A stretch of DNA of 64,000 bases from Paenibacillus sp. RC67 (GTDB lineage Bacteria > Bacillota > Bacilli > Paenibacillales > NBRC-103111): contig NZ_CP125098.1 of NCBI RefSeq assembly GCF_030020805.1, forward strand, positions 1,158,001 to 1,222,000. The letters are read 5' to 3'. Shown here piece after piece: positions 52,908 to 62,037 of this stretch (positions are counted from its first letter, which is position 1; every line of letters begins with the position of its first letter). A model generated the notes under the pieces. That model saw only the letters and a list, made by a program, of their open reading frames with translations, did not search any database and was not told the origin of the DNA. A program made the position numbers and the translations under genes.

Positions 52908-53252
52908 ATGGGAAAGCCTGAGTTGGAATTCACGGATTTTCGCGAGTTTGAGGAGAAGCCCTTCAGTGCTGTGGAGGGGCTGACAGAAAGAGTAATAGCA
53001 AAGGATCCTGATTCGGGAGTGGCCACGCGCATTCTTATTTTCGCGCCGAATACGGATACGACTCCTAACGGAGTGCAGATTCATGATTTCTGGGAAGAGC
53101 TCTATATTATTGAAGGATCCATCATTGATCTGAGCTTGAATCAGGAGTTCACGTCAGGCATGGTGGCATGCAGGCCTCCTGGAATGAAGCATGGACCTTG
53201 GATTTCACCTAACGGCTGCAAGACGTTTGAGGTTCGATATTACTCTAAGTAA
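52908..53252 (+). CDS. Small cupin protein
   Basis: A 114-residue single-domain cupin (ILIFAPNTDTTPNGVQIHDFWEELYIIEGS; GMVACRPPGMKHGPWISP) with a His/Glu metal set: H, E, E in IHDFWEELY and H in MKHGPW. It is the first gene of the transport and decarboxylation operon. It could bind or modify the aromatic substrate; no activity can be assigned. Confidence 0.85.
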   Translation: MGKPELEFTDFREFEEKPFSAVEGLTERVIAKDPDSGVATRILIFAPNTDTTPNGVQIHDFWEELYIIEGSIIDLSLNQEFTSGMVACRPPGMKHGPWISPNGCKTFEVRYYSK

Positions 53253-53297
53253 TTACGAAGACAAGATGACATTAACTAAACCAATGGAGGGACAATA

Positions 53298-54359
53298 ATG
53301 AAATTTTTTAACAAGCGTTTTATGACGGCAAGTGTATTGAGTTTAATGTTAGTAGCTACGATGGGATGCGGTACCAAAGGGGATGCAAAAACTCCTGCAG
53401 CAGCACCGGCAGCGGCTAACGCTCCGAGCAGCACGATTCCGTCGAATGTTAAATTCGCTACCAATACGCAAGGCAGCGCATGGTATGTGTATGGTGCATC
53501 CATTGCGGAAATGATGCGTCCTGTACTTAAAAGCTCGACCATAGACGTCCTTCCATTCTCTGGCGGAGTAGGTAACGCTACAATGCTGAAGGACAAAAAA
53601 GCGGACATCGCATTATCCTTCAGTATTACAAGCAAATGGGCCTATGAAGGCAACATCGCTTACACCGATAAACAACAAGACCTGCGCGCACTTGTAGGCT
53701 CCATGGACCAATATTATGTTGGGCTAGTAGCCTCTAAATCCTTCGTTGACAAAAATGGAGTGAAATCGATTAAGGATATCGCCGACAAGAAGCTTCCCGT
53801 CCGCATTTATACGAACACCAAAGGAAGCTTGGCGGAATTTGCTACAAGACAAGTACTGGAAGCTTATGGTCTAACTTACGACACCGTGAAAAAATTCGGC
53901 GGTAAAGTAGAGCTGACTTCCAATGACGTTATTCAAACTGCATTCCAAAACGGCGAAGCCGATCTTCACATTCTTGTAATGCCAAAAGGACACCCAACCA
54001 TCAGTGAAATCGCCGTACATACTCCAATTGCTTTTGTACCGATGGAGAACGATGTCGTCGACAAGTTCAAGAAAATGGGTTACCAAGCTGCTACTTTGCC
54101 TAAAGATTCCTATAAAGGACAAACCGTTGATGTACCGACTATCGGGTTCTCCAGCATGATTTTAACGACAATTGGCTTGAATGAGGAACTCGCTTATAAC
54201 ATAACCAAAACCATTATGGAAAACAAAGAAAAGCTGGTTAACGCGCATGATGCTCTAAAGGATTTCGATACGACTAAGGCCATGGATCCTGCAAGCATCA
54301 ATGTTCCACTGCATCCAGGAGCTGAGAAATACTTCAAGGAAAAAGGATTGCTAAAATAA
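53298..54359 (+). CDS. TAXI-family TRAP transporter solute-binding lipoprotein
   Basis: A 353-residue periplasm-type binding protein of the TAXI class, anchored as a lipoprotein through Cys24 (ATMGC). Features are KFATNTQGSAWYVYGASIAEMM, DVLPFSGGVGNATMLKDKKADIALSFS and VDVPTIGFSSMILTTIGLNEELAY, each typical of TAXI proteins. It partners with the fused permease 25 bases downstream. The substrate is likely a carboxylate, here probably aromatic. Confidence 0.93.
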   Translation: MKFFNKRFMTASVLSLMLVATMGCGTKGDAKTPAAAPAAANAPSSTIPSNVKFATNTQGSAWYVYGASIAEMMRPVLKSSTIDVLPFSGGVGNATMLKDKKADIALSFSITSKWAYEGNIAYTDKQQDLRALVGSMDQYYVGLVASKSFVDKNGVKSIKDIADKKLPVRIYTNTKGSLAEFATRQVLEAYGLTYDTVKKFGGKVELTSNDVIQTAFQNGEADLHILVMPKGHPTISEIAVHTPIAFVPMENDVVDKFKKMGYQAATLPKDSYKGQTVDVPTIGFSSMILTTIGLNEELAYNITKTIMENKEKLVNAHDALKDFDTTKAMDPASINVPLHPGAEKYFKEKGLLK

Positions 54360-54384
54360 TAATTGGAAGAGAGGACAATGCCAT

Positions 54385-56268
54385 ATGAAAAAATTTTTAA
54401 GTTTACCTTCGCTTATTGCTATCGCATGGTCCATATTCCAGTTATATACAGCCAGTTTCGGCAGCTTTCCTAGCGTTACCCAAAGGGCGATCCATGTTGG
54501 ATTCGCTCTTGCTTTAACCTTCAGCTTATTCAATGCTAAAAAAGAACACACCAGCATGTTGTCTAAGGTTTATAACAATGCACTAGCCATATTGGGTCTA
54601 ATTCCAGGGTTTTACATAGCCTTTTCCAGCGAACGATTAAATTCCCGTATTCCATACGTTGAAGATATCACTTCATTGGACTGGATCATTGGAGTATTGA
54701 CCGTTCTCTTACTGCTGGAGGCATCCAGACGGACGGTTGGTTACGCTATGACTTTATTGGCGGTCGGCTTTATATTATACGGCTTCTTTGGCCCGAGCTT
54801 GTCCGGTCTTTTGCAGCACCGCGGAATGAATTTCACCGAGATGGTGGATTTGCAGTTCCTTTCCGTAGACGGTATTTTCGGTTCTCCGATTGGGGTTTCC
54901 GTAGATTTCGTATTTTATTTTATATTGTTCGGAGCCTTCCTGGAAATATCAGGGGGTGGGAAGCTATTCATTGATATAGCCCACACCATAACCCGTAGAA
55001 CGGTGGGTGGACCCGCTAAAGCAGCCGTTGTAGCGAGCAGCTTGATGGGGACTATCAGCGGTAGTGCTGCAGCGAACGTTGCGAGCGTAGGGATATTCAC
55101 GATTCCATTGATGAAAAAGACAGGCTACACGGCAATGTTCGCGGCCTCGGTAGAAGCATTGGCCTCTACAGGGGGACAGATATTGCCTCCTATTATGGGA
55201 GCAGCCGCTTTTATTATGGCGGATATGCTGGGAGTTAAATACAGTGCGGTTTGTTTGGCGGCCATGATTCCAGCTATTCTGTATTATTTATCCGTTTATG
55301 TCATGGTAGATCTGAAAGCTAGAAAAGAAGGCATGGGCAAAAGTGATGTCGAGGACGAGCATGCCGTTAAGAAAAACGAAATTTTGAACAGGCTGCACCT
55401 GCTCATTCCTTTGGCTCTTCTGGTTGTGTTGATTTTCTCTGGCTTTACGCTTCAAAAAGCCGCGTTCTGGTCTATCCTTGTTATTGTTATTACAAGCTTT
55501 ATCCGGAAAAATACCAGGTTTACGATTGGGAAAATTTTTGAAGCGCTCGAGAGCGGTGCCAAGCAATCGATTCAGGTCGCTATCCCGTGCGCGGTAGCGG
55601 GTATTATTGTTGGTGTTATCGTCTATACAGGGCTTGGTTTAAAATTCACAAGCTTGATCATCCAATTCTCGATGGGCAATTATGTAATCAGCTTACTATT
55701 GGTATGTGCCGCCTGCATTATATTAGGCATGGGGATGCCGACGACTTCGGCCTATATTATGGCTGCTGTATTGATGGCTCCAGCGTTACAACAATTCGGT
55801 GTTGAGAAAATGACAGCGCACATGTTTGTATTCTACCTGGCTTGCTTGTCGATGATTACTCCGCCTGTTGCTCTAGCCAGCTACAGTGCAGCAGGAATCG
55901 CAGGAACGAAGCCGTTCCAGACTGGATTTATGGCATTCTATTACGGTATTCCGGTATTGCTCATTCCATTTGCGTTTATTATGAGTCCTGAATTGCTGTT
56001 GATCGGAGATTGGCAGCACATTGTTTGGGCGATCTTCTTTACTTGCGCAGGCATATTTGCATTGTGTGCAGCCGTGGTCGGTTATCTATTCCGCGATATG
56101 AATCCGGTTATCCGGATAGGCTTCTATATTGTATCGATCTGCATGATCGTTCCCGAGGTTATATCGAGTATCGTTGGTCTGGTAGGATTGATTGTGTTAT
56201 GTGTTTATCAGAAGTACACCAAACCGCAGGTCAAGCAAGTACTATCCCATGATGGAGGCGGCGTATAA
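54385..56268 (+). CDS. TRAP transporter fused permease (4TM-12TM)
   Basis: A 627-residue membrane protein that combines the small (DctQ-like) and large (DctM-like) TRAP subunits, as is normal for TAXI systems. The N-terminal ~130 residues carry four helices. The DctM part has GGGKLFIDIAHTITRRTVGGPAKAAVVASSLMGTISGS split in blocks, LASTGGQILPPIMGAAAFIMADM and ILGMGMPTTSAYIMAA. It uses an ion gradient to import the ligand delivered by the TAXI lipoprotein. Confidence 0.94.
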   Translation: MKKFLSLPSLIAIAWSIFQLYTASFGSFPSVTQRAIHVGFALALTFSLFNAKKEHTSMLSKVYNNALAILGLIPGFYIAFSSERLNSRIPYVEDITSLDWIIGVLTVLLLLEASRRTVGYAMTLLAVGFILYGFFGPSLSGLLQHRGMNFTEMVDLQFLSVDGIFGSPIGVSVDFVFYFILFGAFLEISGGGKLFIDIAHTITRRTVGGPAKAAVVASSLMGTISGSAAANVASVGIFTIPLMKKTGYTAMFAASVEALASTGGQILPPIMGAAAFIMADMLGVKYSAVCLAAMIPAILYYLSVYVMVDLKARKEGMGKSDVEDEHAVKKNEILNRLHLLIPLALLVVLIFSGFTLQKAAFWSILVIVITSFIRKNTRFTIGKIFEALESGAKQSIQVAIPCAVAGIIVGVIVYTGLGLKFTSLIIQFSMGNYVISLLLVCAACIILGMGMPTTSAYIMAAVLMAPALQQFGVEKMTAHMFVFYLACLSMITPPVALASYSAAGIAGTKPFQTGFMAFYYGIPVLLIPFAFIMSPELLLIGDWQHIVWAIFFTCAGIFALCAAVVGYLFRDMNPVIRIGFYIVSICMIVPEVISSIVGLVGLIVLCVYQKYTKPQVKQVLSHDGGGV

Positions 56269-56269
56269 G

Positions 56270-57664
56270 ATGAAAGCTAACAGTTTGAGATCCTGGTTGC
56301 AGTATATGAACGAATCCAAGCAATTGGCGGTAGTAGACAAGCATGTATCCACGGAGTTCGAGATTGCCGCTTTAACAAAGCAGTATGACGGAGTGAAGCC
56401 TGTATTCTTCCCGAAAATTTCCGGTTACACCACTTCGGCTGTAGCCGGGATTGCCAGTACCCGATCGCATTTCGCGCAAGCATTGGGCTGCAAGGAAAAC
56501 GAGATGATCCCGAAGTTCCTCGAGGCAATCGACCATCCCTTGCCGACCGAGCAGGTCTCCAGCGAAAATGCTCCTGTTCATGAGGTTGTTATCGATACGG
56601 ATATCGACTTGTTAAGCCTGTTCCCAATACCGATTCACCAGGAAAAAGACTCAGGACCTTACATCAGTGCAGGGCTTGCCATCGTTCGTGATCCGGAGTC
56701 AGGCAGCCAGAATGTTTCCATACACCGACTTCAGGTATCGGGCAAAAACCGCCTTGGCGCGCTGATTCTTCCTAGACATACGTTTAACTTTTATAAAAAA
56801 ATGGAAGAGAAAGGTCTTCCGTTGGAAATCGCCATCGTTATCGGAGTCGATCCGATTTTAATGCTGGCCTCTCAGGCCATTGCGCCATTGGGACAGGATG
56901 AAATGGAAATCGCAGGAGCATTGAAAAATGCTCCCATCCCTGTCGTCCGCTGCAAAACCGTGAATATTGATGTACCGGCCCATGCGGAGATCGTGCTGGA
57001 AGGTAAAATATTGCCGAAGGTGCGTGAACCGGAAGGCCCGTTCGGGGAATTCCCGGCTTATTACGGTGCTCAAAGCAATAAAGAGGTTATCGAAATTCAC
57101 TGCGTAACGCACCGCAAAGACCCGATTTATCAAACCTGCTTGGCAGGATCGGACGAGAACCTGCTGCTTGGGGGCATTCCGCGTGAAGCGTCGCTTCTGA
57201 GATCATTGAAAAATACGGTTTCTACCGTTCGTAACGTACATTTAACCAAAGGCGGAAAATGCCGCTTCCATATGGTCGTTTCCATGAAAAAGCGGAATGA
57301 AGGTGAAGCCAAAAACGTTATTTTGGCCGCCTTTGCCGGACATTATGATGTAAAAAAAGTGATCGTCGTGGATGAGGAAATCGATATTTTCGATATGGAT
57401 CAGGTAGATTGGTGCGTAGCAACGCGCTTTCAGGCGGAGCACGACCTTGTAGTCGTTCATCGCGCACTAGGCTCGAAGCTGGATCCGTCGACGGATAACG
57501 GAGTGGGCTCCAAGATCGGATTCGACTGCACGGTTCCGCTAAGCGCAGCTCCATTTGACTATGAAGTGACCCGAATCCCGAACTTAGCGGAGTATGTTCA
57601 AAATGCGATTGTAGAGGATCAGCTGCAGCAGCAGCTCGTTGACCGTTATTTTAGCGGGAAATAA
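56270..57664 (+). CDS. UbiD-family (prenylated-FMN) decarboxylase
   Basis: A 464-residue UbiD-family enzyme with FPIPIHQEKDSGPYISAGLAIVRDPE, NVSIHRLQVSGKNRLGALI, REPEGPFGEFPAYYGA (with the E-R-E catalytic network residues) and EHDLVVVHRALGSKLDPS. These enzymes add or remove a carboxyl group on aromatic or unsaturated acids using prenyl-FMN made by UbiX. The start at 56270 is preferred for its GGAGG site; the gene overlaps or abuts the permease end. The neighbouring UbiX and HpaB-type genes favour phenolic acid decarboxylation over ubiquinone synthesis. Confidence 0.94.
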   Translation: MKANSLRSWLQYMNESKQLAVVDKHVSTEFEIAALTKQYDGVKPVFFPKISGYTTSAVAGIASTRSHFAQALGCKENEMIPKFLEAIDHPLPTEQVSSENAPVHEVVIDTDIDLLSLFPIPIHQEKDSGPYISAGLAIVRDPESGSQNVSIHRLQVSGKNRLGALILPRHTFNFYKKMEEKGLPLEIAIVIGVDPILMLASQAIAPLGQDEMEIAGALKNAPIPVVRCKTVNIDVPAHAEIVLEGKILPKVREPEGPFGEFPAYYGAQSNKEVIEIHCVTHRKDPIYQTCLAGSDENLLLGGIPREASLLRSLKNTVSTVRNVHLTKGGKCRFHMVVSMKKRNEGEAKNVILAAFAGHYDVKKVIVVDEEIDIFDMDQVDWCVATRFQAEHDLVVVHRALGSKLDPSTDNGVGSKIGFDCTVPLSAAPFDYEVTRIPNLAEYVQNAIVEDQLQQQLVDRYFSGK

Positions 57665-57698
57665 AGGATGGATTAGACCAACGATGGAGGACTCCTGA

Positions 57699-58271
57699 AT
57701 GAAAAAAATCATCATTGGTATTACCGGCGGTTCAGGTGCTATCTATGGAGTGCGTTTATTGGAAGCGTTGAATGAATTGGGAGCCGAGACCCACTTGATT
57801 ATTAGCGAATGGGGAGAGAAGACGATTCAGATGGAAACCTCGTATTCCTTGAATCAGGTGAAGAAGATGGCCTCCGTGTATCACAATGTCAAAAATCAGG
57901 CTGCTAGCGTATCCTCTGGCTCCTTTCGGGTCGATGGGATGGTTATCGCTCCGTGCAGCATGAAAACGTTGGCCGGTGTTGCAACGGGACTTGCCTCTGA
58001 TCTGGTAGCCCGGGCAGCGGACGTGATGCTGAAGGAAGGCAAAAAGCTGATTTTGCTGACGAGGGAGTCTCCGCTGAATCTGATTCATGTCCGAAATATG
58101 GAGACCGTCATTTTGGCTGGGGCGATGGTATTTCCGCCTATGCCTGCTTTTTACAATAAACCGCAGACGATTGATGATATTGTGAATCATACGGTAGGTC
58201 GAGTTCTCGATCAGTTTGGCTATGATCCGGATTGGGTCAATCGGTGGGGTTCCGTTAACCGGGGGCAATAA
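57699..58271 (+). CDS. ubiX: UbiX-family flavin prenyltransferase
   Basis: A 190-residue flavoprotein that makes prenylated FMN for the UbiD enzyme encoded 34 bases upstream. It shows IIGITGGSGAIYGVRLLEAL (FMN phosphate loop), the VIAPCSMKTLAGVATGLASDLVARAADV core and RESPLNLIHVRNM. It may also be called YclB/PadX-like. Sequence is full length. Confidence 0.95.
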   Translation: MKKIIIGITGGSGAIYGVRLLEALNELGAETHLIISEWGEKTIQMETSYSLNQVKKMASVYHNVKNQAASVSSGSFRVDGMVIAPCSMKTLAGVATGLASDLVARAADVMLKEGKKLILLTRESPLNLIHVRNMETVILAGAMVFPPMPAFYNKPQTIDDIVNHTVGRVLDQFGYDPDWVNRWGSVNRGQ

Positions 58272-58296
58272 GCGTCACATGGAAAGGAAGAAAAGG

Positions 58297-59760
58297 ATGG
58301 TAAGGAACGGCAAGCAGTACAAAGACTCTTTGAAGGACAACCGCTGCATCTATATTAACGGTGAACGCGTTAAAGATGTGACGACCCATCCTGCCTTCTC
58401 GGGTATTGTTCAATCATTTTCCAAATTATATGATATTGCGGCCAATCCGGCTAACCAGATGACCTATACAACAGTAGACGGCACCATTGCGAATAAAATA
58501 TTTATGATACCGAGAAGCAGGGAAGATTTGGCGGACCGCCGCCAAGCGATAACCCGTTGGGCTGAGGCAACCTGCGGCTTTGCAGGAAGGAGCCCGGACC
58601 ACGTTGCCAGTTTTTTGTCAGGCTTTGCGAGCCACCCGGAAGTGTTCGGTGATAGGGCGCAGAACGTTCTCGATTTCTATCATTACGCAAGGGATCATGA
58701 TCAGTTCGTTACTTATGTCATCATCCCTCCGCAAATCGACCGTACTAAAACGGCACATGAGCAGGAGGAGAAATTCCTCCCAGTCGGTGTGTATGAAGAA
58801 AGAGAAGACGGAATCATCGTACGAGGATCGCAAATGCTAGGTACCAGCTCCGCTGTGTCCAACTATTTGTTGTGCAGCAGCATTACCCCTCTGCGTCCAG
58901 GGGACGAGGATTACGCGATATCATTTGTCGTGCCGATGGATGTACCGGGGCTGAAGATGTATGCGCGACAAAGCTTCGCGGCGGATAAGCCGAGCACCTA
59001 TGATTATCCGCTGTCCACCCAGTTTGATGAGAGCGATTCTCTCGTTGTGTTCGACGATGTATTTATACCGTGGAAAGATGTATTCGTGTATAAAAATATT
59101 GAGGCGACACGCGCACAGTTTCTATCAACGCCAGCTCATGTGCTTGGCAACAATCAGGCGCAAACCCGCTTAACCGTTAAGATGAAATTTCTGATCGGCG
59201 TGGCGAGGAAAGTGACCGAAATGAACGGGACGGACAAATTCCCTCAGGTGCAGGAGCGTCTAGGGGAGCTTGCTTCCTTAGCGGCTTCGGTGGAGGGGAT
59301 GCTGCTTGCCTCCGAGTACGAATGCATTATCGACAACAACGGGGTAGCAAGGCCGCACGGACGTTTCTTATATGGTATCGTAGGCATGCAGGATACGATC
59401 TACTCGTCCGTGATCCGCATACTGCGAGAGCTGGTCGGAGGCGGTGTGCTTCAGGTGCCTTCGTCCTACAGAGAGCTTGTGAACCCCGAGACCCGGGGAG
59501 ATATGCAGCAATATATCCGTTCGACCGGTGTGAAGGCGGAGCAGAAGGTCCAGCTGTTTAAGCTGGCGTGGGATATTATCGGATCTGAATTCGGCGGGCG
59601 CCACCAGCAGTACGAGATGTTCTATAATGGAGCCCCGTATGTCGTCAAAGGCTATTCCTTCCGCAATTATGGCTATGATGAGCCGCTTGCAATGGTCAAT
59701 GCATTCCTGGACAGCTATGGATTGCCGTCTGCATACTACATGGATGAAGGAAAAGTCTAA
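58297..59760 (+). CDS. HpaB-family FADH2-dependent phenol monooxygenase
   Basis: A 487-residue protein of the 4-hydroxyphenylacetate 3-hydroxylase/4-hydroxybutyryl-CoA dehydratase family, with the acyl-CoA-dehydrogenase fold. Conserved parts are KDNRCIYINGERVKDVTTHPAF, AEATCGFAGRSPDHVASFLSG, NVLDFYHYARDHDQFVTYVIIPPQIDR and DVFIPWKDVFVY. HpaB members need FADH2 from a separate reductase (HpaC), which is not encoded nearby. The four Cys/His residues of the Fe-S dehydratase branch are not obvious, so the monooxygenase reading is preferred. It likely ortho-hydroxylates the phenol released by UbiD. Confidence 0.87.
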   Translation: MVRNGKQYKDSLKDNRCIYINGERVKDVTTHPAFSGIVQSFSKLYDIAANPANQMTYTTVDGTIANKIFMIPRSREDLADRRQAITRWAEATCGFAGRSPDHVASFLSGFASHPEVFGDRAQNVLDFYHYARDHDQFVTYVIIPPQIDRTKTAHEQEEKFLPVGVYEEREDGIIVRGSQMLGTSSAVSNYLLCSSITPLRPGDEDYAISFVVPMDVPGLKMYARQSFAADKPSTYDYPLSTQFDESDSLVVFDDVFIPWKDVFVYKNIEATRAQFLSTPAHVLGNNQAQTRLTVKMKFLIGVARKVTEMNGTDKFPQVQERLGELASLAASVEGMLLASEYECIIDNNGVARPHGRFLYGIVGMQDTIYSSVIRILRELVGGGVLQVPSSYRELVNPETRGDMQQYIRSTGVKAEQKVQLFKLAWDIIGSEFGGRHQQYEMFYNGAPYVVKGYSFRNYGYDEPLAMVNAFLDSYGLPSAYYMDEGKV

Positions 59761-59768
59761 AGAGTAAG

Positions 59769-59803
59769 AGGGCCTACGCTTGGCAAGCGCGGCCTTTTTT
59801 TAT
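59769..59803 (+). terminator. Terminator after the HpaB-type gene
   Basis: GGCCTACGCTT and AAGCGCGGCC flank a short GGC loop and precede TTTTTTTATT. Confidence 0.9.
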
Positions 59804-59833
59804 TATGAGTGGGAACTTTGTTTCTTATACGAT

Positions 59834-60913
59834 CTACTCTTCTTTGTTTGCGGCTGTAGTCATAGACTGACTCTTTTTCTCATGATTCAGCAGCCAGCGC
59901 TTACGCGTTAACCCACCACCGTAACCTCCCAGGTCACCGTTGGAGTTGATAACGCGATGACAAGGAATGACTATGGCAAGCTGATTAGCCCCGTTGGCTT
60001 GCGCTATAGCTCGATAAGCGCTTGGTTTTCCAATCGCTGCTGCCATGTTAGCATAGGATGATGTATGACCTGGGGGGATTTTCTTCAACTGCTCCCAAAC
60101 CTCTTTTTGAAAAGGCGATCCCATCATAAATATAGGTGTTTGGAATTCCATTAATTCCCCTTCAAAGTAGGCGTCTAACTCTTTTTCAATAGATCGAATG
60201 GGTTCTGTGTAACCTGGAATAATTGCTGATTTCGTTCTCAGTCTAAGACGTTCAACCTCGCGCTCCAACCCCCGGCGATCCACAAATTCAAGCAGATAAA
60301 GCTCCTTTTCATCTGCGATTGCTATCATGGGGCCAAGGCGACTATCCAACCACGATGCCTTTAAAATATGATGGTTCCCAAGCAGCGTAGGTGCTGCCCC
60401 CATAATTCGGGAGAATGCGTCCCGGAAGCCGCTGCTGGACTCATAACCCGTGGATAGTTGGGCATCGATTACAGCGCTACCCTCTCTGATATGCTTCAGA
60501 GCAATTCCCATACGTCGGGCCCTTGCATATTCAACGAATGTCATGCCAAACCGTTTTTTGAATTGTCTGCGTGCGGTTGAAGCATCTACGGATAATTTGC
60601 GAAAATCTTCATCCGTCCATCGCTGTTCCGGATTTTCTTCTACAGCATGGACGAGCAGCTGTACAAGCTCGGATACATGGTTGGGATGCGAAAGCGGACG
60701 GCAGCGTTGGCAGGGACGAAAGGAAGCCAGAAGGGCTTGCTTGGCGGTTTCGTAAAATTCGCAATTCTCAAATTTAGGCTTTCTTGCCGGACAAGTAGGT
60801 CGACAAAATACGCCGGTTGTCTTGACGCCTACATAGAAAACACCCTCATATTCAGATCTTTTATCTATTAACGCTTGATAATACTCCATTTTTATTATTT
60901 CGGACGTTATCAT
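59834..60913 (-). CDS. ada: Ada: bifunctional DNA alkylation repair protein and regulator
   Basis: A 359-residue protein with the full E. coli Ada architecture. The N-terminal Ada-type zinc domain has Cys37, Cys41, Cys68 and Cys71 (FCRPTC; PCQRC), the first accepting methyl groups from phosphotriesters. An AraC helix-turn-helix follows (residues ~85-180). The C-terminal O6-methylguanine methyltransferase has active-site Cys318 in VIPCHRVIN. Most Bacillus species split these functions into AdaA and AdaB, so the fused form is noteworthy. The ATG at 60913 has AAGGAG on the minus strand. Confidence 0.95.
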   Translation of the reverse strand: MITSEIIKMEYYQALIDKRSEYEGVFYVGVKTTGVFCRPTCPARKPKFENCEFYETAKQALLASFRPCQRCRPLSHPNHVSELVQLLVHAVEENPEQRWTDEDFRKLSVDASTARRQFKKRFGMTFVEYARARRMGIALKHIREGSAVIDAQLSTGYESSSGFRDAFSRIMGAAPTLLGNHHILKASWLDSRLGPMIAIADEKELYLLEFVDRRGLEREVERLRLRTKSAIIPGYTEPIRSIEKELDAYFEGELMEFQTPIFMMGSPFQKEVWEQLKKIPPGHTSSYANMAAAIGKPSAYRAIAQANGANQLAIVIPCHRVINSNGDLGGYGGGLTRKRWLLNHEKKSQSMTTAANKEE

Positions 60914-61020
60914 GTCGGTGCTCCTTTTTCTGACTTCGATAATCGTTTCTCTGATAGTCTTATTATATCGTTATCCCAAATTATCGCCGCCGAATTTCTT
61001 GCATTGATTTTTGGGAAAAT

Positions 61021-61047
61021 AAAAAAAGGGCGGCTATCAGCCGCCCT
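61021..61047 (-). terminator. Terminator of the FusB-family gene
   Basis: On the minus strand AGGGCGGCT-GAT-AGCCGCCCT is followed by seven T residues. It lies just downstream of the gene at 61060-61710. Confidence 0.9.
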
Positions 61048-61059
61048 AATTCTGTGTTG

Positions 61060-61710
61060 TCATATGACACTATGAATAAACTTCTCTAAGGAAGTCACAT
61101 CCGTAATGTTCTTGTTGCAAGCATCGCTATGAATGCACATGTAGTTGCCGACCGCTTTATAATAATCGGAATTTGCATTCACAGGTCTTGATTTGGTTAC
61201 TGCAGAAAATAAAGCAACCTCTTCATGTTTATTGCATATAAAGCAGATGCCCTTCTTATTTAATGGCGTGAACTTGCCTTCAATACCGACGATCTGTCCG
61301 TTCAAGTCATAAACAAGGAACATTTTGTTGGTGGAGATGTCTAACCAGCCAAGATAAGTTAAGCGTTCATAAGGTATCGTCGCTAATGAAGGAAGCGCCA
61401 ATTTTTTATTTTTGTGAAAAAGCTTCTTGATTTGCTTCTCCGTCACTTGAGGAAAAGGTGTCAAATACGGTTCCAAAGAACGTCCATATGACTGAAAATC
61501 CTCCGCTGTTTTCAGATTTGAAATAGCGGCTAGCATTTCATGTTGAACGCCTGTAACTTGGTCAAACGCTTCTATAGTTTTGGATTCCGCGCTATAGCGT
61601 ACAGATTCTACGACTTTAGGATCGGATACCGTCCTGTACGTTTGCTGCAGAAGATCCATTTGCTTTTGGATAAGGTTATATTGATGGTTTCTAATAAATG
61701 GTTGAATCAT
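61060..61710 (-). CDS. FusB/FusC-family EF-G-binding protein
   Basis: A 216-residue protein of the FusB family, which frees elongation factor G from ribosomes stalled by fusidic acid. The C-terminal treble-clef zinc finger is clear: Cys156 and Cys159 (CFIC) and Cys192, His194 and Cys198 (CIHSDAC), followed by NITDVTSLEKFIHSV. The N-terminal helical bundle starts MIQPFIRNHQYNLIQKQ. Chromosomal members may serve general EF-G recycling. A short open frame with an excellent ribosome site lies 133 bases upstream and may be a leader peptide. Confidence 0.9.
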   Translation of the reverse strand: MIQPFIRNHQYNLIQKQMDLLQQTYRTVSDPKVVESVRYSAESKTIEAFDQVTGVQHEMLAAISNLKTAEDFQSYGRSLEPYLTPFPQVTEKQIKKLFHKNKKLALPSLATIPYERLTYLGWLDISTNKMFLVYDLNGQIVGIEGKFTPLNKKGICFICNKHEEVALFSAVTKSRPVNANSDYYKAVGNYMCIHSDACNKNITDVTSLEKFIHSVI

Positions 61711-61842
61711 GAGGTTTCAGCTCCTTATATGATTAAAAATGATATAAGTTGCAAAACCAATTATTAGAAACGATATAAGCGAATTTGGGCGATTAAATCT
61801 TAATTAAATGTCCTGCCCCATGCAAAGTATCGCCTCCAATAC

Positions 61843-61893
61843 TAGGCTTTGCACGAGTCGTTGCTAACTCTGGCAAAATGTTTTGCCATCATT
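61843..61893 (-). CDS. Candidate leader peptide upstream of the FusB-family gene
   Basis: AGGAGGTGGTA is followed by ATG and a 16-codon frame (MMAKHFARVSNDSCKA), stop TAG at 61845-61843. Right after the start, GGCAAAACATTTTGCC is a perfect short palindrome, and GCAAAG..GTAT/ATAC..TTTGC can form a second stem across the stop. The +1 frame also reads smoothly to a TAA, ending PSIGGDTLHGAGHLIKI, so a frameshifted small gene is an alternative. Nothing else is seen in the gap between 61711 and 62098 except the trmB-type promoter. Confidence 0.35.
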
Positions 61894-62037
61894 ACCACCT
61901 CCTACAGTTTATTATATGATGAGCCGCTTCCTCATTCAACTCCCTACTTTTAGTATAAAAAAACTTGGCAGCTCGTACATGCGAGTATCGAAGCGTCATT
62001 GCTATCAGTCAGGCGAGATTTTGTTGAATTTCAATCA

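Noticed and set aside
60010..60024. AAGCGCTT inside the ada gene as a LacI operator
   Set aside because: It is in coding sequence, lacks the GG/CC flanks and is not near a promoter.
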